Shown one piece after another: positions 1 through 8,431 of a DNA stretch of 64,000 nucleotides; the first letter of the stretch is position 1, and every line of letters starts with the position of its first letter. The stretch spans positions 186,001-250,000 of the forward strand of contig JACJWR010000004.1 of NCBI GenBank assembly GCA_020637055.1, given 5' to 3'. The position numbers and the translations under genes are program-made. The stretch comes from Actinomycetota bacterium. Lineage in GTDB: Bacteria > Actinomycetota > Actinomycetes > S36-B12 > UBA10799. The notes under the pieces were generated by a model. The model was not told the origin of the DNA and made no database searches. It worked only from the letters and a program-made list of their open reading frames with translations.

Positions 1-152
1 TCTCAGCGACCGACGCCGGCCGGGCGGCGGTGGAACGGATTCGGCGCGCCCGGCGTGCGTGGCTCGCCGAACAGTTGGCGAGGCGCACGCCGGGTGAACT
101 CGCCGCATTGCGTGCGGCGGCGCCGATTCTGACGGAGGTGGCGCAGAGTTGA
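1..152 (+). CDS. MarR-family regulator, C-terminal fragment
   Basis: Only the last 49 codons are inside the window, reading in the frame that ends with TGA at 150-152. The peptide contains TDAGRAAVERIRRARR followed by a run of acidic and alanine residues. This matches the wing and C-terminal dimerisation helix of MarR-type winged-helix repressors (family knowledge). The stop overlaps the TTG start of the MFS exporter by 3 nt (TTGA), so the two are one operon, and the regulator probably controls its own exporter. The DNA-binding helices lie upstream of the window, so the assignment rests on the C-terminal pattern alone. Confidence 0.6.
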   Translation, partial: SATDAGRAAVERIRRARRAWLAEQLARRTPGELAALRAAAPILTEVAQS

Positions 153-1435
153 GCCGCACTTTTGCTTCCTTCAGCCACCGGAACTACCGCTGGTTCATCT
201 CCGGTCAAGCGGTCACCAACATCGGCACCTGGATGCAGCGCATCGCCCAGGATTGGCTGGTGCTCGAGGTCACCCACGGCAATGCCGTGGCGCTCGGCCT
301 GGTCACAGCCCTGCAGTTCTTGCCCTTCCTGCTGCTCACCCCGTTCACCGGGGTGGTGGCCGATCGATTCAGCCGGCGCGCGGTGCTGATGGTGACCGGT
401 GCCGCGGGCGGCACGGCGGCGGCCGCCCTCGCAGTGACCACCATGGCCGGTGCGACGACGCTGGGGGTCATCCTCGCCGCCGGCGCCGTGCTGGGGGTGG
501 CATCGGCGTTCGATCATCCCGCCCGGCAGGCGCTGCTGGGGGAGTTGGTGGGTCCGGATGAGCTGCGAAACGCCGTCGCGCTGAACGGTGCCACCTTCAA
601 CATGGCCAGGATCGTCGGGCCGGCGCTCGCCGGTCTCGGGATCGCCGCACTGGGAACCGGGCCGGTGTTCGCGGTGAACGCGGCCTCCTTCGCGGTGGCG
701 GTGTGGACGCTGACCCGGTTGCGTTCGGCGGACTTCCACCTCGTCGCCCGGTCCGCCGAGCGGGTGACGTTCACCGCCGGGCTGCGGTACTTGCGCTCCC
801 GGTCCGATCTGGTCTTCGTCATCCTCGCTGTCGCGTTGGCGGCGGTGTTCGCGTTCAACTTCGCCTTGACCACCGCACTGATGGCCACCGCGGAATTCGA
901 CCGGGGTGCGGCCGAATACGGCCTGCTCGGCACCAGCCTGGCCCTCGGCTCGATCACCGGATCGTTGCTGGCGGCCCGGCGCCGGGCGCCGATCGATCTG
1001 CGCTACGTATTCGCCGCCGGGGTCGCCTTCGGCCTGGTCACCGCAACCGCCGGGTTGATGCCCAACTACCTCACCTTCGTACTTTTCCTGCCATTGGCGG
1101 GATTGACCGCGTTGACCTTCTCGATCGGTGCCCAGAGCTACCTGCAGTTGCATACCGACCCGGGCATGCGCGGTCGTGTGATGGGCTTCTACGCGCTGGT
1201 CTTCTTCGGCAGCAATCCGGTCGGGGCACCGTTGCTCGGTTGGATTTCGATGCAGTTCGGCCCACGCTGGGCCCTCATCGGCGGTGGTCTGTTGGCGGCC
1301 GCCGCGTTGACCCTGCTCAGTCTGTGGGCGGCGCACCGCGGGATCTTCGCGGCCGGTCGGGCAGTTGCCATCCGGGCGGTCGACGAGGACGGCGGCGACG
1401 AGCAGCGCGAGCGAAAGCCGGTTCGCGTGGGCTAG
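149..1435 (+). CDS. MFS transporter, drug/metabolite exporter type (DHA3/EntS-like)
   Basis: A 428-residue protein with about 12 hydrophobic segments. It opens with FASFSHRNYRWFISGQ and NIGTWMQRIAQDWLV, the usual start of the EntS/MFS_3 exporter subfamily, and has the loop 2-3 motif GVVADRFSRR near residue 70. Members export drugs or siderophores by proton antiport (family knowledge). The substrate here cannot be read from sequence. The start is TTG at 149, chosen because it overlaps the stop of the preceding MarR-like gene and keeps the conserved N-terminus. A MarR regulator beside a DHA3 exporter is a classic ligand-inducible efflux pair, which is inference here. Confidence 0.8.
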   Translation: MSRTFASFSHRNYRWFISGQAVTNIGTWMQRIAQDWLVLEVTHGNAVALGLVTALQFLPFLLLTPFTGVVADRFSRRAVLMVTGAAGGTAAAALAVTTMAGATTLGVILAAGAVLGVASAFDHPARQALLGELVGPDELRNAVALNGATFNMARIVGPALAGLGIAALGTGPVFAVNAASFAVAVWTLTRLRSADFHLVARSAERVTFTAGLRYLRSRSDLVFVILAVALAAVFAFNFALTTALMATAEFDRGAAEYGLLGTSLALGSITGSLLAARRRAPIDLRYVFAAGVAFGLVTATAGLMPNYLTFVLFLPLAGLTALTFSIGAQSYLQLHTDPGMRGRVMGFYALVFFGSNPVGAPLLGWISMQFGPRWALIGGGLLAAAALTLLSLWAAHRGIFAAGRAVAIRAVDEDGGDEQRERKPVRVG

Positions 1436-1464
1436 GTTGGCGCCAACCCGACAAGGAGGTCGCG

Positions 1465-1929
1465 ATGGGCAAGGCGAAGAAGTCGAAGGCTGACGAGGCC
1501 GCGCCGGCCGATGGCGCGGAGATCCCCACGACCGTGCTGTGGCGCGATGAGCCGGCGAAACACGACTACCCGGCGGCTGGCAACTACCTGAGCCTGTTGG
1601 CCGATCCCGACACGGTTGCCTACCTGGTGGATCAACTGCAGCACGCTCCGATCGAACACTTCCGCGCCAACGATCTGCTGCGGGCGGCCGGGCTGGAGTT
1701 GCTGCCGCTGGGGGACTACAGCGTGAAGGTGGACCTCAAGAAGATGATCCTGGGAACCCCGCTGTCGCCGGTGCTCATCGTGCGTGGCGACGTGCTCAAC
1801 GGCTTCCCGTTGACCATCGCCGACGGCTACCACCGGATTTGCGCCAGCTACCACCTCTCGGAGAAGACCTACATTCCCTGCAAGGTGGTCGATCTGCCGG
1901 TCAAGGAAGTCGTCCCGGACAAGTCCTGA
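1465..1929 (+). CDS. Conserved protein of unknown function, 154 aa
   Basis: The ATG at 1465 is preceded by a near-perfect ribosome binding site (AAGGAGGT at 1453-1460), so the gene is convincing although I cannot name it. The N-terminus (residues 1-20) is Lys/Ala-rich. The body is a compact alpha/beta domain with no signal peptide or membrane segment. Residues about 115-135 read SPVLIVRGDVLNGFPLTIAD followed by GYHR, faintly like the nucleotide-binding GYHR/GNHR loop of ParB/sulfiredoxin-fold proteins. That resemblance is an inference from one motif. It lies 29 nt after the MFS gene and is convergent with the GH1 gene. Confidence 0.7.
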   Translation: MGKAKKSKADEAAPADGAEIPTTVLWRDEPAKHDYPAAGNYLSLLADPDTVAYLVDQLQHAPIEHFRANDLLRAAGLELLPLGDYSVKVDLKKMILGTPLSPVLIVRGDVLNGFPLTIADGYHRICASYHLSEKTYIPCKVVDLPVKEVVPDKS

Positions 1930-1945
1930 GTCGGGGGCGTACGGC

Positions 1946-3310
1946 TCACCCGGGTCGGGCGGAGCCGCCGAGTTGCTCGGCGAACCAGTAGCCGGAGTCT
2001 TTGATGATCCGCGCCTGGGTGGCGTAGTCGGTGTAGACCAGGCCGAACCTCGGAACCAGGCCCAGGGCCCACTCGAAGTTGTCCAACAGCGACCACGCGA
2101 AGTAGCCGTCCACCGGCACCCCGCGCTCGCGCGCCGCGGCGACCTCGGCCAGATGCGAGGAGTAGTAGGCGATGCGCGCGGGGTCGTGCACTCGGCCGTC
2201 CACCACGCGGTCGTCGAACGACGCCCCGCCTTCGGTCACGACCAGCCGTGGGAAGTGGTCGTAGGCATGCATGGCGTCGAGCACCATGCCGAGCCCCTCG
2301 GGCATGATCTCCCAGCCGAGCGAAGTAGTGGGTGCGTCATCGGCGCCGCCACCGCCGAACTGCGGCACGGTCCACAACCCCGGGATGGGCAGGAAGGGTG
2401 CTCGTAGCCGCGTGTAGTACTGCACGCCGAGGAAGTCCAGATCTGCGGTCATCTCGTCGAGGTCGCCGTCGCGGATGTAGGCGCGCACCCCGCGCAGCAG
2501 GCCTGCTTCCTCCCACGGATAGCCGCGGCCGATGATCGGTTCGACGAACGCCCGGTTGAGCACGGCGTCGGCGCTCCGGGCGGCGAGGTCCGCCAGCGGC
2601 CCGGGTCCACCGCCCACCGGTGGCGTGAGGTACTGGGTGGTGCCGATGTCCGCGCCGCTGGTTGCCGACCGCAACGCATGGGATCCCCACACGGTCGCCA
2701 GGTTGACGTGATGCAGCGATGCGAAGTAGGCCGGGAGCGAACGCTTGCCCGGAGCGAAGTTGCCCACCAGGTGGCCCGAGATCACGATGTTGAGCGGTTC
2801 GTTGAACAACATCCAGTGTTCGACCAGGTCCCCAAGCGCCTCACCGACGATCTGGGCGTAGTCGGTGAACCGGTGGGCGGTCTCCCGATTCGTCCAACCA
2901 CCGGTGTCCTGCAATCCCTGCGGCAGGTCCCAGTGGTAGAGCGTGACCCACGGTTCGATCCCGTTGGCCAGGCATTCCTCGATCACCCGCCGGTAGTGGT
3001 CGAGGCCGGCGCGGTTCACCCGCGACGACCCGGTCGGCTGGATCCGTGGCCAGGAGAGCGAGAACCGGTAGGCCGAGAAGCCCAGATCGCGGATCAGTGC
3101 GATGTCTTCGGCGTACCGACGATACGAATCGGTGGCCTCGTCCCCGGTCGTGCCGTCGGCGATGGGTGTCTTTCCCCGCCAGTTGCGTCGGTGGGTGAAG
3201 GTGTCCCAGATCGATGGGCCCTTCCCGTCGGCGTCCGGCGAGCCTTCGATCTGATACGCCGCCGTCGCCACACCCCAGGTGAAGTCGTCACCGAAGTCGG
3301 CCAGTCTCAT
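1946..3310 (-). CDS. GH1 beta-glycosidase (beta-glucosidase/beta-galactosidase)
   Basis: A 454-residue protein, the normal size for glycoside hydrolase family 1. The N-terminus has FTWGVATAAYQIEG, followed by YHWDLPQGL, the acid/base region WMLFNEPLN (Glu of NEP), and the nucleophile region VVTEGGASFDD. Near the C-terminus YFAWSLLDNFEWALG forms the aglycone-side wall. Most GH1 enzymes have TENG at the nucleophile; here it is TEGG, with the catalytic Glu kept. There is no signal peptide, so it acts on imported disaccharide in the cytoplasm. Its ATG overlaps the stop of the upstream sugar transporter by 4 nt. With galK and galT divergent next door, a beta-galactoside is a plausible substrate (inference). 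Confidence 0.93.
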   Translation of the reverse strand: MRLADFGDDFTWGVATAAYQIEGSPDADGKGPSIWDTFTHRRNWRGKTPIADGTTGDEATDSYRRYAEDIALIRDLGFSAYRFSLSWPRIQPTGSSRVNRAGLDHYRRVIEECLANGIEPWVTLYHWDLPQGLQDTGGWTNRETAHRFTDYAQIVGEALGDLVEHWMLFNEPLNIVISGHLVGNFAPGKRSLPAYFASLHHVNLATVWGSHALRSATSGADIGTTQYLTPPVGGGPGPLADLAARSADAVLNRAFVEPIIGRGYPWEEAGLLRGVRAYIRDGDLDEMTADLDFLGVQYYTRLRAPFLPIPGLWTVPQFGGGGADDAPTTSLGWEIMPEGLGMVLDAMHAYDHFPRLVVTEGGASFDDRVVDGRVHDPARIAYYSSHLAEVAAARERGVPVDGYFAWSLLDNFEWALGLVPRFGLVYTDYATQARIIKDSGYWFAEQLGGSARPG

Positions 3311-4620
3311 GGGACTCCTTTCACCTTGACCACGAGCACCGCGCCAAGCAGGGTCAGCACGGCGGCGGTGAGATAGAGGGTGCTGTAGGCGAATTCGTAG
3401 CCGTTGACCTTCAGGATCGCCACGATCGCGCCGGCGAGGAAGGGCGCCAGCACCTGCGGACCGCTGTTCGCGATGTTGATCACGCCCAAGTCCTGGGCCC
3501 GCGCCTCAGCGTTCGGCAGCACGCGGGAGATCAGGGCGAGGTCCACCGCGGTGTAGGCGCCGAAACCCAAGCCCATGATGAAGGCCGAGACGATGGCCAT
3601 CGGCACGCTCCTGGCGAAGGAGAGGATCACCATGGCCAGCGCCGCTACCACCGACGCTCCGATCACGAATGGCTTGACCTTGCCCACCTTGTCGGAGATC
3701 GGCCCGATGGCGGGGGTGGAGATCACCAGTCCGACGATGTAGAAGACCAGGATGCCCAGCACCGCTCCGGGGGCGTCGTCGTTGCTCTTGCCCAGAACGT
3801 CGATGGTGAAGAACAGCAGGTACGACGTCACGAAAGCGATGCCCAGCATGACGAGGAACCGGGTGAGCCACACCCAAGCGAAGTCGGGATACTGTTTGGG
3901 ACTGATCCAGAAGCTCTTCGCGAAGGCGCCCCACTGCATCGTCGGGATCCGTTCCTTCTTCAGTTGCGGGTCGCGCATCTTGAAGAAGAACAACGCGGCG
4001 GTGGCCGCGACGATCGCGGCGACCACGAGATAGCGCACGAACTGCCCGGAGACGGAGTTGTTGTCACCGGGGACCGCCACCGAGATCACCGCTCCCACGA
4101 TGACCCCCAGGGGTTGGGCGACTCCGACCATGGCCGAGACCGTTCCCCGCTGATCGACCGGTACCTGATCCGGAATCATGGCGGTCATCGCGGCGTAAGA
4201 CGCGTTGAGGGTCAACTGGGCCATGCCCCAGCCGATCACCAGGCCGCCGAGGATCGGTGAGAGGCCTACGAAGACGAGCACCCCGACCGCCAAGACCGAT
4301 GCCCAGAGCACCCAGGGTCGCCGACGCCCGAACCGTGAGGACGTCCGGTCGCTCAGGGCGCCGGCGATGGGGCTGACGATCATCGAGACCAAACCGCCGA
4401 TGGACAACACCAGGGCGAGGCTGGCCTCCTTGGTCTCCGAACCCACGATCGCGTCGACCTGCAGCGGCAGCAGGAACTGGATGGGGGCGAAGAAGGCCGT
4501 CCAAATGCCCAGGTTGGTCAGGGAGAGGACGGCGATGAAACCCCAACTGACGCGTTGGGTCGGTTCGGCCAGGGGATCGAGCGGTTCGGTGGCGGTCGTC
4601 TGTGCCATGTCGGCGCCCAT
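3307..4620 (-). CDS. MFS sugar transporter (SLC45/GPH-like), probable beta-glycoside importer
   Basis: A 437-residue polytopic protein. The loop GALSDRTSSRFGRRRPWV (residues about 83-100) is typical of the MFS branch that carries disaccharides (SLC45/sucrose type) and of GPH-like permeases. A second SDKVGKVKPFV loop sits in the C-terminal half. It is the first gene of a two-gene unit with the GH1 glycosidase, which it overlaps by ATGA. It is divergent from galKT. The likely role is proton-coupled uptake of the glycoside that GH1 hydrolyses. The ATG at 4620 is used; an internal ATG four codons on (4608) is an alternative. Confidence 0.85.
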   Translation of the reverse strand: MGADMAQTTATEPLDPLAEPTQRVSWGFIAVLSLTNLGIWTAFFAPIQFLLPLQVDAIVGSETKEASLALVLSIGGLVSMIVSPIAGALSDRTSSRFGRRRPWVLWASVLAVGVLVFVGLSPILGGLVIGWGMAQLTLNASYAAMTAMIPDQVPVDQRGTVSAMVGVAQPLGVIVGAVISVAVPGDNNSVSGQFVRYLVVAAIVAATAALFFFKMRDPQLKKERIPTMQWGAFAKSFWISPKQYPDFAWVWLTRFLVMLGIAFVTSYLLFFTIDVLGKSNDDAPGAVLGILVFYIVGLVISTPAIGPISDKVGKVKPFVIGASVVAALAMVILSFARSVPMAIVSAFIMGLGFGAYTAVDLALISRVLPNAEARAQDLGVINIANSGPQVLAPFLAGAIVAILKVNGYEFAYSTLYLTAAVLTLLGAVLVVKVKGVP

Positions 4621-4805
4621 TTCTCGAAGTGCCCGCGGAACTCCGCGCGGCTGCCGGGATCAGTGGGGTTCAGCGTGGCAAACCAAAGACGCTATTGCAG
4701 CATAATCCGCTATTCCGCCGCCGACTTGCCGCCTCGGCTGCTTGCGGGGGTGTCGAGGTGGTTCACTCGGGTCACCCGGGAGGACTGACGAGGGGATTGA
4801 GACCG
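4621..4805. promoter_or_regulatory. Divergent promoter/operator region, transporter-GH1 versus galKT
   Basis: A 185-bp gap between two divergent catabolic units. The stretch about 4680-4720 is clearly richer in A/T than its surroundings and carries CGCTATT twice, 19 bp apart (about 4690 and 4709), separated by TGCAGCATAATC. This is the natural place for the promoters and a shared operator. No regulator gene lies next to it, so the controlling protein is not visible. A GAGGGGA ribosome binding site precedes galK. The boundaries and operator are inferred. Confidence 0.4.
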
Positions 4806-5978
4806 ATGCGCGATGTGGTGGAAGTGGCCGAGGCATTTCGGGGCTTCTTCGGCGACCAGGACCGTCGGCCGCGACTCTTCTTCGCACCGGGTCGGGTCAA
4901 CCTGATCGGCGATCACATCGACTACTCGGGCGGCCTGGTGCTCCCCATGGCGATCGATCGCGGGACGCTGCTGGTTGCCCGGCAGCGGCGTGATACCACC
5001 ATCCGGGCACGGTCACTGGATCGACCTGGCGAGGTGATCGCCGACCTGGGCGATACCCGATTCGATCCCGCGCACGACTGGTTCTCGTACGTGATCGGCG
5101 TCGCGCACACACTCGCCACCGATGGCTACGCCCTCGACGCCGGCTTCGACCTGTTGTTCGCCGGCGACATTCCCGATGGCGCAGGGCTGTCGAGTTCCGC
5201 TTCGTTGGAACTCGTGACGGCGGTGGCCTTCAACACCTTCGCCGGATTCGGGTTGGCGGCGACGGATCTCGCCGAGGTGGGTCAGCGGACGGAGAACGAC
5301 TACATCGGCGTCTCGTGCGGGATCATGGACCAATTGGCCGTGGCACGGGGGCGGCGCGGCCACGCGATGCTGATGGACTGCGATGACATGACCGTGAGCT
5401 ACGTACCCTTCCCCCACGATCGGGTCACGCTCATCATCGCCAACAGCAACCATCGCCGGAGTCTGGCGGACTCGGCCTACAACGACCGACGGCAAGCGGT
5501 CGAATCCGCGGCCGAACTGCTGGGGACCACCCGACTCGTGGACCTGCCGTTGACCGAACTGCAAGGCGGGAAGCGCCACCTGAACGAACAGGAGTTCCGC
5601 CGGGCCCGTCACACCATCACCGAACAGGCGAGGGTGATCGAAGCTGCCGGAGCCCTGCGCAGCGGTGACTTGGAGCGTCTCGGGACACTCATGCGTGAGT
5701 CGCACGAATCGCTGCGTGACGACTTCGACGTCACCGGCCCCCACCTCGATGCGTTGGCCGCGGCCGCGTGGGCGCAACCCGGGGTGGTCGGGGCGAGGAT
5801 GACCGGTGCCGGATTCGGGGGCTGCGCGGTGGTGCTCGCCCGCAGGGGTGCGGAGGCCGAGGTGGTCGAGGGCATCGAACGCGACTACCTCGCCCGCATG
5901 GGCACGGCGGCGACTTGCTTCGTGGTGGGCAGCGACGACGGCGCGCGGGAACTCGCCGACGAGGAGGCCGAGGCGTGA
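4806..5978 (+). CDS. galK: Galactokinase
   Basis: A 390-residue GHMP kinase that phosphorylates galactose at C1 (Leloir pathway, cytoplasm). The galactokinase signature GRVNLIGDHIDYSGG lies near the N-terminus. The ATP-binding GHMP motif GAGLSSSASLEL is near residue 125, and the C-terminal GHMP motif GARMTGAGFGGCAV closes the protein. The ATG at 4806 follows GAGGGGATTGAGACCG; a longer upstream reading frame lacks a ribosome binding site and any homologous look. It overlaps galT by 4 nt (GTGA), so the two are translationally coupled. Asp replaces Glu in the usual GEH of the signature, which the family tolerates. Confidence 0.95.
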   Translation: MRDVVEVAEAFRGFFGDQDRRPRLFFAPGRVNLIGDHIDYSGGLVLPMAIDRGTLLVARQRRDTTIRARSLDRPGEVIADLGDTRFDPAHDWFSYVIGVAHTLATDGYALDAGFDLLFAGDIPDGAGLSSSASLELVTAVAFNTFAGFGLAATDLAEVGQRTENDYIGVSCGIMDQLAVARGRRGHAMLMDCDDMTVSYVPFPHDRVTLIIANSNHRRSLADSAYNDRRQAVESAAELLGTTRLVDLPLTELQGGKRHLNEQEFRRARHTITEQARVIEAAGALRSGDLERLGTLMRESHESLRDDFDVTGPHLDALAAAAWAQPGVVGARMTGAGFGGCAVVLARRGAEAEVVEGIERDYLARMGTAATCFVVGSDDGARELADEEAEA

Positions 5979-7480
5979 CCGGGGACGTCCTCGATCCAGG
6001 TCCGGCAATCGCGGACCTGGTCGGCTACGCCATTACCACCGGGCTGGTGGCCGATGGCGACGCGCGCTGGGCGGTGAACCGGATCATCGAAGTGCTGCGC
6101 CTTGATGATGTGGGCACGTATCACGGGCCCACGATCGCTCCGCCTCCGCCCACGGCCGACGACGCACTTGCCGGGGCCCTCGACCTTGGCGTGGCGACGG
6201 GTTTGATCGAGGACACGGCCGGCCGACGCGACCTGCTCGACGCCGCTCTGATGGGCGCGTTGATGGCGCCGCCGAGTGTGGTGACGGCGGAGTTCTGGCA
6301 TCGCTACGCAGCGGCACCCGAGGCGGCGACGGACTACTTCTACCGTCTCAGCGAGATGTCCAACTACATCCACGCCGCCCGGGTCGCGCGGAACCCGCGT
6401 TGGGTCTACCCCAGTCGGTACGGCGACCTCGATATGACGATCAACCTGGCCAAGCCGGAAAAGGATCCACGCGACATCATCGCCGCCGGCAAGGCGGCCG
6501 CCAGCGGCTATCCGACGTGCCTGCTGTGCCCGGAGAACGAGGGATACGCCGGCCGACTCGACCACCCGGGTCGGCAGAACCTCCGGTTGATCGAATTGGA
6601 ACTGGCGGGTAGCCCGTGGTTTTTCCAATACTCGCCCTACGTCTACTACCCGGAACACTGCATCGTGCTCTCGGCCGCACATGAGCCGATGCGACTCACC
6701 CGCGTCACCTTCACCCGGCTGCTGCAATTCGTCGACCAGTTCGGCGCCTACTTCATCGGTTCGAACGCGGACCTGCCGATCGTGGGGGGGTCGATCCTCT
6801 CCCACGACCACTTCCAGGGCGGCAGGTACGAATTCCCCATCGAACGGGCGGCCGCGGTGGCAGAGCTCGAGGCGCCGCACCGGATGCGGGCGCAGGTCGT
6901 GGACTGGCCGCTGAGCGTGCTTCGGATCACCGGCTCCGACCCCGAGCTGCTGGCAGATACCGGCTTCGCGGTGCTGGAGGCCTGGCGCGGCCACGACGTG
7001 CCGGCGACCGGCGTCCGGGCGTGGACCGGCGACACCCCTCACAACACAGTGACCCCCATCGCTCGCCGAGCCGGATCGGACTTCCAACTCGATGTGGTGC
7101 TCCGGAACAACCGCACCAGCGCCCAACATCCGGACGGTATCTTCCATCCGCATGCCGAGATCCACCCGGTGAAGAAGGAGAACATCGGTCTGATCGAAGT
7201 GATGGGTCTGGCGGTGCTGCCTGCCCGGCTTGCGGCCGACATCCCGCGGTTGGCCGCCGCCCATGCCGGGGAAGTGGAATTGGCCGACGACTTGGCGGCG
7301 CACCGTCCGATGCTGGATGCGATTCCGGTCGGATCGCTCGATGCCGAGCAGGCGGTGAGGTCGGCGGTGGGCGCCTACTTCACCGCGGGACTCGAACACT
7401 GCGCCGTCCTCGGCCCGGCGTCCTCGTCAGTGCCGTATTGGGCGGAGTTGCTTGCGCCACTCGGCTTCCGCCCGGTCTGA
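5975..7480 (+). CDS. galT: UDP-glucose--hexose-1-phosphate uridylyltransferase, class II GalT
   Basis: A 501-residue protein, the size of the class II (Firmicutes-type) GalT rather than the about 350-residue class I enzyme. It contains the class II hallmark GGSILSHDHFQGGRYEF, with the HxHxQ-like active-site histidines, plus LDMTINLAKPEKDPRDI and the late HPVKKENIGLIEVMG. It converts galactose-1-phosphate and UDP-glucose to UDP-galactose and glucose-1-phosphate. The GTG start at 5975 overlaps the galK stop. No galE lies in the window, so the UDP-galactose epimerase must be elsewhere. Confidence 0.93.
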   Translation: MTGDVLDPGPAIADLVGYAITTGLVADGDARWAVNRIIEVLRLDDVGTYHGPTIAPPPPTADDALAGALDLGVATGLIEDTAGRRDLLDAALMGALMAPPSVVTAEFWHRYAAAPEAATDYFYRLSEMSNYIHAARVARNPRWVYPSRYGDLDMTINLAKPEKDPRDIIAAGKAAASGYPTCLLCPENEGYAGRLDHPGRQNLRLIELELAGSPWFFQYSPYVYYPEHCIVLSAAHEPMRLTRVTFTRLLQFVDQFGAYFIGSNADLPIVGGSILSHDHFQGGRYEFPIERAAAVAELEAPHRMRAQVVDWPLSVLRITGSDPELLADTGFAVLEAWRGHDVPATGVRAWTGDTPHNTVTPIARRAGSDFQLDVVLRNNRTSAQHPDGIFHPHAEIHPVKKENIGLIEVMGLAVLPARLAADIPRLAAAHAGEVELADDLAAHRPMLDAIPVGSLDAEQAVRSAVGAYFTAGLEHCAVLGPASSSVPYWAELLAPLGFRPV

Positions 7481-7498
7481 GGCGAGTCGTCAACCCGC

Positions 7499-7539
7499 CG
7501 GTCGGACCCGCGACCGCGTGGGGAACACGGGTCCGACCG
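7499..7539. terminator. Bidirectional hairpin between galT and the peroxiredoxin gene
   Basis: A perfect 11-bp inverted repeat, CGGTCGGACCC at 7499-7509 and GGGTCCGACCG at 7529-7539, with a 19-nt loop. It lies between two convergent genes. There is no T-run, as is common for actinobacterial terminators, so it could serve either strand. Confidence 0.65.
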
Positions 7540-7569
7540 TCGTGGGCAGCGCCGGAACGCGCTGTGGGG

Positions 7570-8220
7570 CTACAGCGACTTCGTCGCCAGGTACCAGTCC
7601 TTCTTCGTCAGCGTCTCGTCGGCCTTGCGCTCCTCGAGCGCCTCGGCGGTGCGCGGTGCACCCACCACGACGTCGTCCCCGGGGCGCCAGTTCGCGGGGC
7701 AGGAGACGGTGTTCGCATCTGCGGTCTGCAGCGCATCCACGAGCCGGACGATCTCGTCGATGTTGCGGCCGGCGTTCATCGGGTAGTAGATGACGGCCCG
7801 GATCTTGCGCGTCGGATCGATCACGAACACGGCCCGCACGGCCGCGGTGTCACCGCCCTCACCCGGGTGGATCATGCCGTAGGCGTGGGAGACCTTGAGA
7901 TCGAGGTCGGCGATGATCGGGAAGGGGATCTTGACGCCCTGCTTCTCTTCGATCGCGTTGACCCAGGCGAGGTGGGAGAAGATCGAGTCGACCGAGTTGC
8001 CGATCAGTTGCACGTTGCGTTCCGCGAAGTCGTCGGCCCGCTCGGCGAATCCGATGAACTCGGTGGTGCACACCGGGGTGAAGTCGGCCGGGTGGGAGAA
8101 GAGCACGATCCACTTGCCCTCGTAGTCGTCGAGGGTGAGGGGGCCGTGGGTGGACTCGCTGTTGATGGCGGGTGCCTGGTCGCCGATGCGAGGCAGGGAC
8201 ACCGTTGGGGTTTCGCTCAT
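7570..8220 (-). CDS. Peroxiredoxin, 1-Cys/Prx6 type (AhpC/TSA family)
   Basis: A 216-residue thiol peroxidase. The peroxidatic Cys is in DFTPVCTTEF near residue 47, preceded by the Prx6-typical LFSHPAD. The length and the C-terminal extension with FVIDPTRKIRA and YYPMNAGRNIDEI fit the Prx6 subfamily. A second Cys occurs in VSCPANWRPGDD, seen in many bacterial and archaeal Prx6 proteins. It reduces hydroperoxides in the cytoplasm. The ATG at 8220 (MSETPT) is preferred over the upstream one because AGGAAAG stands just before it. It is monocistronic, with a terminator-like hairpin after it. Confidence 0.9.
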   Translation of the reverse strand: MSETPTVSLPRIGDQAPAINSESTHGPLTLDDYEGKWIVLFSHPADFTPVCTTEFIGFAERADDFAERNVQLIGNSVDSIFSHLAWVNAIEEKQGVKIPFPIIADLDLKVSHAYGMIHPGEGGDTAAVRAVFVIDPTRKIRAVIYYPMNAGRNIDEIVRLVDALQTADANTVSCPANWRPGDDVVVGAPRTAEALEERKADETLTKKDWYLATKSL

Positions 8221-8431
8221 TTCGGGTTGCTTTCCTGTTCGGAGTAGTGACAAACGACAAATCGGCGCCGACGGGTCGGAAGACCCATCAGACGCCGACG
8301 GCTGAGTGCATCGTGCACGCGATCAGGCGCGCCCTCGCTCGGAAGCCGTCGGAGGAATCCGACGACAACAGGTGGAGAACGCGGCCATGGCAGAACCCTA
8401 TGACCCCCCTGATCCACGTCACGTCACCGGG

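Noticed and set aside
4602..4805. Upstream in-frame extension of galK
   Set aside because: No ribosome binding site; it would cover the divergent promoter region. ATG 4806 has a good site and gives the family length.
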